From the NCBI GenBank assembly GCA_964058845.1, contig CAXKVR010000003.1, positions 124,001-188,000 of the forward strand: a stretch of DNA of 64,000 bases, given 5' to 3'. Shown here piece by piece: positions 60,016 through 64,000 of the stretch. Below the pieces are notes generated by a model. The model was given only the letters and a program-made list of their open reading frames with translations. It was not told where the DNA came from and did not search any database. Numbering within the stretch: position 1 is the stretch's first letter; the number at the start of each line of letters is the position of its first letter. Source of the stretch: Carex sylvatica (Eukaryota; Streptophyta; Magnoliopsida; Poales; Cyperaceae). A program made the position numbers and the translations under genes.

Positions 60016-61859
60016 CTGCATAGTATCTCAGTGTTATTATTATATTAATGGTATTTTCTTAAATAAATAATCTTTTCAAAAGGCACAAATCTTCATAGTT
60101 GGAGAAAATACTTGACAGTTCTTGTATTTTCAAGGAAGAAATACACCCAATGTTTCTATGATTACTTACCCACTCATTGGATTACTTACCATTAAAGTTG
60201 TAGGATCCACTGACAATGGATTAACTAAAGAAATTTTAATAATTGTCAAAAAAGCTTGGAATTTTGGAACCCAACCATTGCAATGAGATCTATACCATAC
60301 TCATATCGTGTGAATGCAAAATAATGGACTTTGATGCAACTTCTATCATTCAACAAATGACTTGAAATTTGCTATGGTCTACATTTAATGGCCTGTAAGA
60401 ACTAGCCTTTGGTCAAATAGTAAAGATACATAATCTCTGATGTGAAAAATCATGGGTTCAAAATCCGAATGAGAGAAATTTTTTATTGTTTTAACAAGAA
60501 TATTAAATAGTTGGGTGATTTAACTTTCAAATTTTACTCAAAAAAAAAATACATTTAATCACCTGCGATGTATAAATTAAAAAATTAATTTAAAATGATC
60601 GCCATGTGATGGAGGTCCACTTAGTCCTTTAAAAATTCTAAAGCTGTGCCTCTCTCTCAAAAAAAAATTACAAAAATTGTGTCTCAATGGCTCAGTCTCA
60701 CCCACATAGTTGTCTTGTCAAGTGAAATCACGAATTTCACCAACATTGCACGAATTACGTAGCGAAAAAAAATTACACAGAGCGATGAACTTTTACAATA
60801 AAATGCGAATAATTTATAAAAAATGTATTATTCGTGAATAAATCGGTAAAAATTCGGTCAATCGTTTTATTTGTTATTTGGTTTGATAATCTCTAAAAAA
60901 AATATTTTATTCGTGTTTTACTCGTGAATAAAATGCGAATCATATTACTACCACTTAGTGAGAGTTACATTGTTAAAGAATGACAGATTTACGGGGATAC
61001 AATACAACTGCTACATAATTTAAAGCAAGGTAAGTGGCAGCGCAGATTCTAATTTCTGATGGAAGGTGCGGTCTGGATAAGATAAGGTTTAATGGTATAA
61101 GCTCTCCTTTTGTGTAAAACATGGAGGTCTCCATTCGACAGGCGGAGTTGACCAGACAGAAATTAAATTTTATTGTAGAATTATGTATGAAACACGATGC
61201 ATTTATCTTAATTTAACATTGATTAAAGAATCGTAAAGTTAAAGTTTCTAAATCAAATACAAATTTGTGTCCCATGTCCATTGGGCTCAATTTGATTTTG
61301 ATGATTTCTCTACTTTCTGATTGCTTTTCAACAATTATTAAATAAGTAATAATCATACAATCCAGTAATTACAAAAATAATTGATACATTAATATAAGTA
61401 ATTCATAAACAATGAAGATGCTCTAAAGCGAACGGACTAAGTTCCGAAATAAAATCAAATATTTTTCCGATAGCATTAAAATGTGTGGCATGAGCGGTGG
61501 CACAGCGCCAGACTCGAATATGCGACTACTCCTAAGTCAAAAGTGTAGCATCATTTTCATTTTTTTTTCATTTCACAGGACACTAGCTTTTATTTTTTTT
61601 ATGAAATTAATATATTACTTTTTTTTTTAAAATTATAAGAATTGAAATATTATTTCAGCTTGAATTTTTTTGACTTAAATGATAATTCGGACTAAAGTAT
61701 TTTTTTCGAAATTTGTGAAAACGGCTGAGAACAAAAAGACAATTCAGTAAAAAAAAAAGGACCGAAATGACATCTCAGTTCTTATGTTTTTTTTAAAAAA
61801 AAAAAACCAAGCAATCAAGTTGATTTGGTGAAATCTTATTTTTTATTTGAATAATTATT
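60016..61859. other. Intergenic, no gene seen
   Basis: AT-rich. ATTCGTGAATAAA-type words recur in both orientations at 60805-60940 (GAATAA, ATTCGTG, CTCGTGAATAAAATGCGAAT), suggesting a degraded foldback transposon. Confidence 0.4.
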
Positions 61860-61861
61860 TT

Positions 61862-62772
61862 AGCACCCGCGCTACAGTACTCGTGCTAAGTACCCGCACT
61901 TAGAGAAATAATGTATTATGGTCCCCACTAATTATATAGTCTCAATAAATTATTATTCTAAAATTTCAGCAGCATCATTTCTCTATAGTCCCCACTAATT
62001 ATATAGTTTTCCTTTTACAATCTCCGCACTCGTTCTCACGTCAACCTTTCTCTGACAAAAATAGTTGACTTCATAGGAATAAATATTTCAATGCATAGAT
62101 ATAAATATTTTCAGTTCTTAGATATTAATACTTTCAGTGTCATATGTAAAAAATACTTAGATATGTATACCTTCGTAGTTGAGTTCCTCAATCATCCCCG
62201 CGTCAGTCTTTCTCTAACAAAAAATCAAAAATAGTTGACCTCATACGTATAAATATTTCAATATATAAGTATAAATACTTTTAATACGTAGATATTAATG
62301 CTTTCAGTATCATATGTAAAAAATATTTGCAAGTATAGGTATAAATATTTGTATGGCGAGGTATAAATACTTGCAATGACGAGTCTGAAAGTACGTCATC
62401 ATGGATCTCATTTGAAAGAAAAAATTACATAGATATTAATATGGAAAAAAATTAAAATTGTGGAGATTTTGCAGTCCCTGCAGGAATTTATCTTTATGCA
62501 TTTAATTTTCAATGGTCCCCCACGGGTACACTGCAGGTACAGTGATGTGGGTATTATTATCTTCGCACTACAGTACCCACACAATAAATAATTGTTTACC
62601 TCATACTTCCGTATATAGGTATAAATACTTATGTGCACAGATATTAATATTTTAGAAAAAAAATTCGAATTGTGGAGTTTTTACGATTCTCACAAAAAGT
62701 TATTTTTTTCACATTTAATTTTTGATGATTCCCCTGCGAGTACAATACAAGTACTGTAGTGTGGATACTGTT
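61862..62772. mobile_element. Foldback element with nested ends and internal duplication
   Basis: The left end (AGCACCCGCGCTACAGTACT) is mirrored near 62735-62770 (AGTACTGTAGTGTGGATACT). A further related end-like block lies inside at 62515-62580 (CACTACAGTACCCACAC). A segment of about 130 bp (AATAGTTGAC.TCATA, AAATATTTCAAT, TAGATATTAAT.CTTTCAG) occurs twice at about 62040-62165 and 62203-62335. No coding capacity. Confidence 0.6.
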
Positions 62773-64000
62773 ATTAGCTTTCTTTTTATTTATGGTTTCT
62801 AAAAAAATTCTTCCTTTCTAATATGTAGAATTAAAATCATTCATAATTATTTTATTATATATAATGTTTCACCAAAGTCTTTAAAATTTTACTCACGGAC
62901 GCCCTTGCACTTATTATTGTTATTATAAAAGGTCCCAATTTCGTATTCAATGATATATAATTTTTGTACCGATAATTTTTTTCCGAATTACTGTAGATGA
63001 TTATCATGACCTTTGAGTAGCACTAGTACTACACACACAAAAAAAGAAAAGAAAAGGAAAACCGGTGAAGTAAACTCTGAATTATGATCGGTGCTGTTCA
63101 GCAAGGATCTCCTTAAGTCTCCTTAAGATTAAAGGAGTCTCTTGTAGTTTTCTTAACCGCTTAATCTTATCAAACACCGGTTTCTTAGCGTGGATTAAGA
63201 CAACCCTTTTAGTCTTCTTTTGTCTGAGTCTTAATCCATGCCCCTTTTTTAAAGCACCTCCCTCATTTCTTTAGCTTTCTTAGCCGCTTAATCTCTTGTT
63301 TCTACCTCTAATTTACTGAACAACTTATTTAATCCACACATGTGTTGTCAAATCACCGAACTAATTAATATATCAAGTAGAAGTTATATTTAACATATTA
63401 ATCAATATCAAAACCATCTGAATGATTTAGTCCAAAATAAATAGAAAAACAAATGAAGTTGATTTCTCACAATTTTCAATTACCATTATAGTTGTGTACT
63501 CTAATATGCCATAATGATCGAACGTTGCCAATTGTATTATACTTAAAAATAATAACTGAAGTTATTTTCAGCAAACTACAACAATTCTATTGAATTGATC
63601 CAAAAAAAGAAGAAGAAGTCCTGCATAACATCTAAAACGAAGCGAATTTTTAAAATTGATGCAAAAATAATGAGTTTTTAGTACATTCATAAATTATATT
63701 GTATATACTAAGTAAAATTAAAGTGTTTTTAAGCTAAGCTCACCAAGTCCTTTTGTGAGTTTAAATTCCAATGCTATCGACTTAGTTTCAAACAACAAAT
63801 TTAAACCATTAAAACTTGAAACTGATATATTTCATGAGTAATTTTGTGAATTGTATGTATTATATGGGCTATTTGGAAGCAGCGAAATGAACGTGTTTTT
63901 TGAGAAAAGAGAATGCCACCGGGATTGCTAGTTGAAAGAACGTGTATTGTAAGATACGCACATGCGCGTGCACATGCACACACACGGATGCATACATTTC
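62773..64000. other. Intergenic, possible small MITE at 63090-63330
   Basis: GCTGTTCAGCAAGGA near 63090 and the reverse-like TTTACTGAACAACTT near 63312 could be ends of a MITE whose interior repeats CTCCTTAAG and TTAATC words. The window ends in a CA/TG-rich stretch at 63955-63987. No gene. Confidence 0.35.

Noticed and set aside
1..64000. CRISPR arrays, operons, tRNA or rRNA genes, viral insertions
   Set aside because: None recognised by eye. Direct repeats here are transposon-related or simple-sequence; tRNA genes would need a covariance-model scan to exclude fully.

Overview
The window is nuclear DNA of a flowering plant, probably a eudicot. The genes have many short exons with GT..AG introns, the proteins match known angiosperm families (plastid DXS, SGR9-type RING ligase, TFIIE-alpha, SKU5-like oxidase), and the AT-rich intergenic DNA is dense with DNA-transposon remains. 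No prokaryotic, organellar or viral features were seen, and no tRNA, rRNA or CRISPR was recognised. All exon limits below were set by eye from splice sites, reading phase and family similarity.

Layout. 1-3 kb: 5' part of a lipase-like alpha/beta-hydrolase gene (minus strand), cut by the left edge. 3.9-8.5 kb: two decayed Mutator-like transposase loci, one inside long terminal inverted repeats (TIRs). 9-15 kb: intergenic DNA with long-hairpin MITEs and a TIR element. 17.1-20.3 kb: a TIR-bounded element carrying exon fragments of three unrelated host genes: a TPR/J-domain co-chaperone, a DEAD-box helicase and an IREG3-like transporter. 20.9-23 kb: three MITEs. 24.0-24.8 kb: intact single-exon SGR9-like RING-H2 gene (+). 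25.5-30.6 kb: complete ten-exon 1-deoxy-D-xylulose-5-phosphate synthase gene (minus). 31-41 kb: gene-poor DNA with MITEs, ACGT-rich direct repeats, a 76-bp tandem repeat, a long GAA microsatellite and a hAT-like foldback element with an 8-bp target duplication. 41.5-46.3 kb: complete ten-exon TFIIE-alpha gene (minus). 47-51.3 kb: repeats. 52.2-55.6 kb: complete eight-exon SKU5-similar multicopper-oxidase-like gene (minus). 56-64 kb: mostly non-coding, with one orphan exon-like segment and several foldback elements.

The five host genes are functionally unrelated (lipid hydrolysis, ubiquitin ligation and gravitropism, isoprenoid synthesis, basal transcription, cell-wall-type glycoprotein). Nothing suggests a gene cluster or operon-like system. 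The most unusual content is the transposon-borne DNA: the three-gene capture element, a set of MITEs with exact 9-bp target duplications (one just upstream of DXS), and a group of hairpin MITEs with different ends but a shared internal core.
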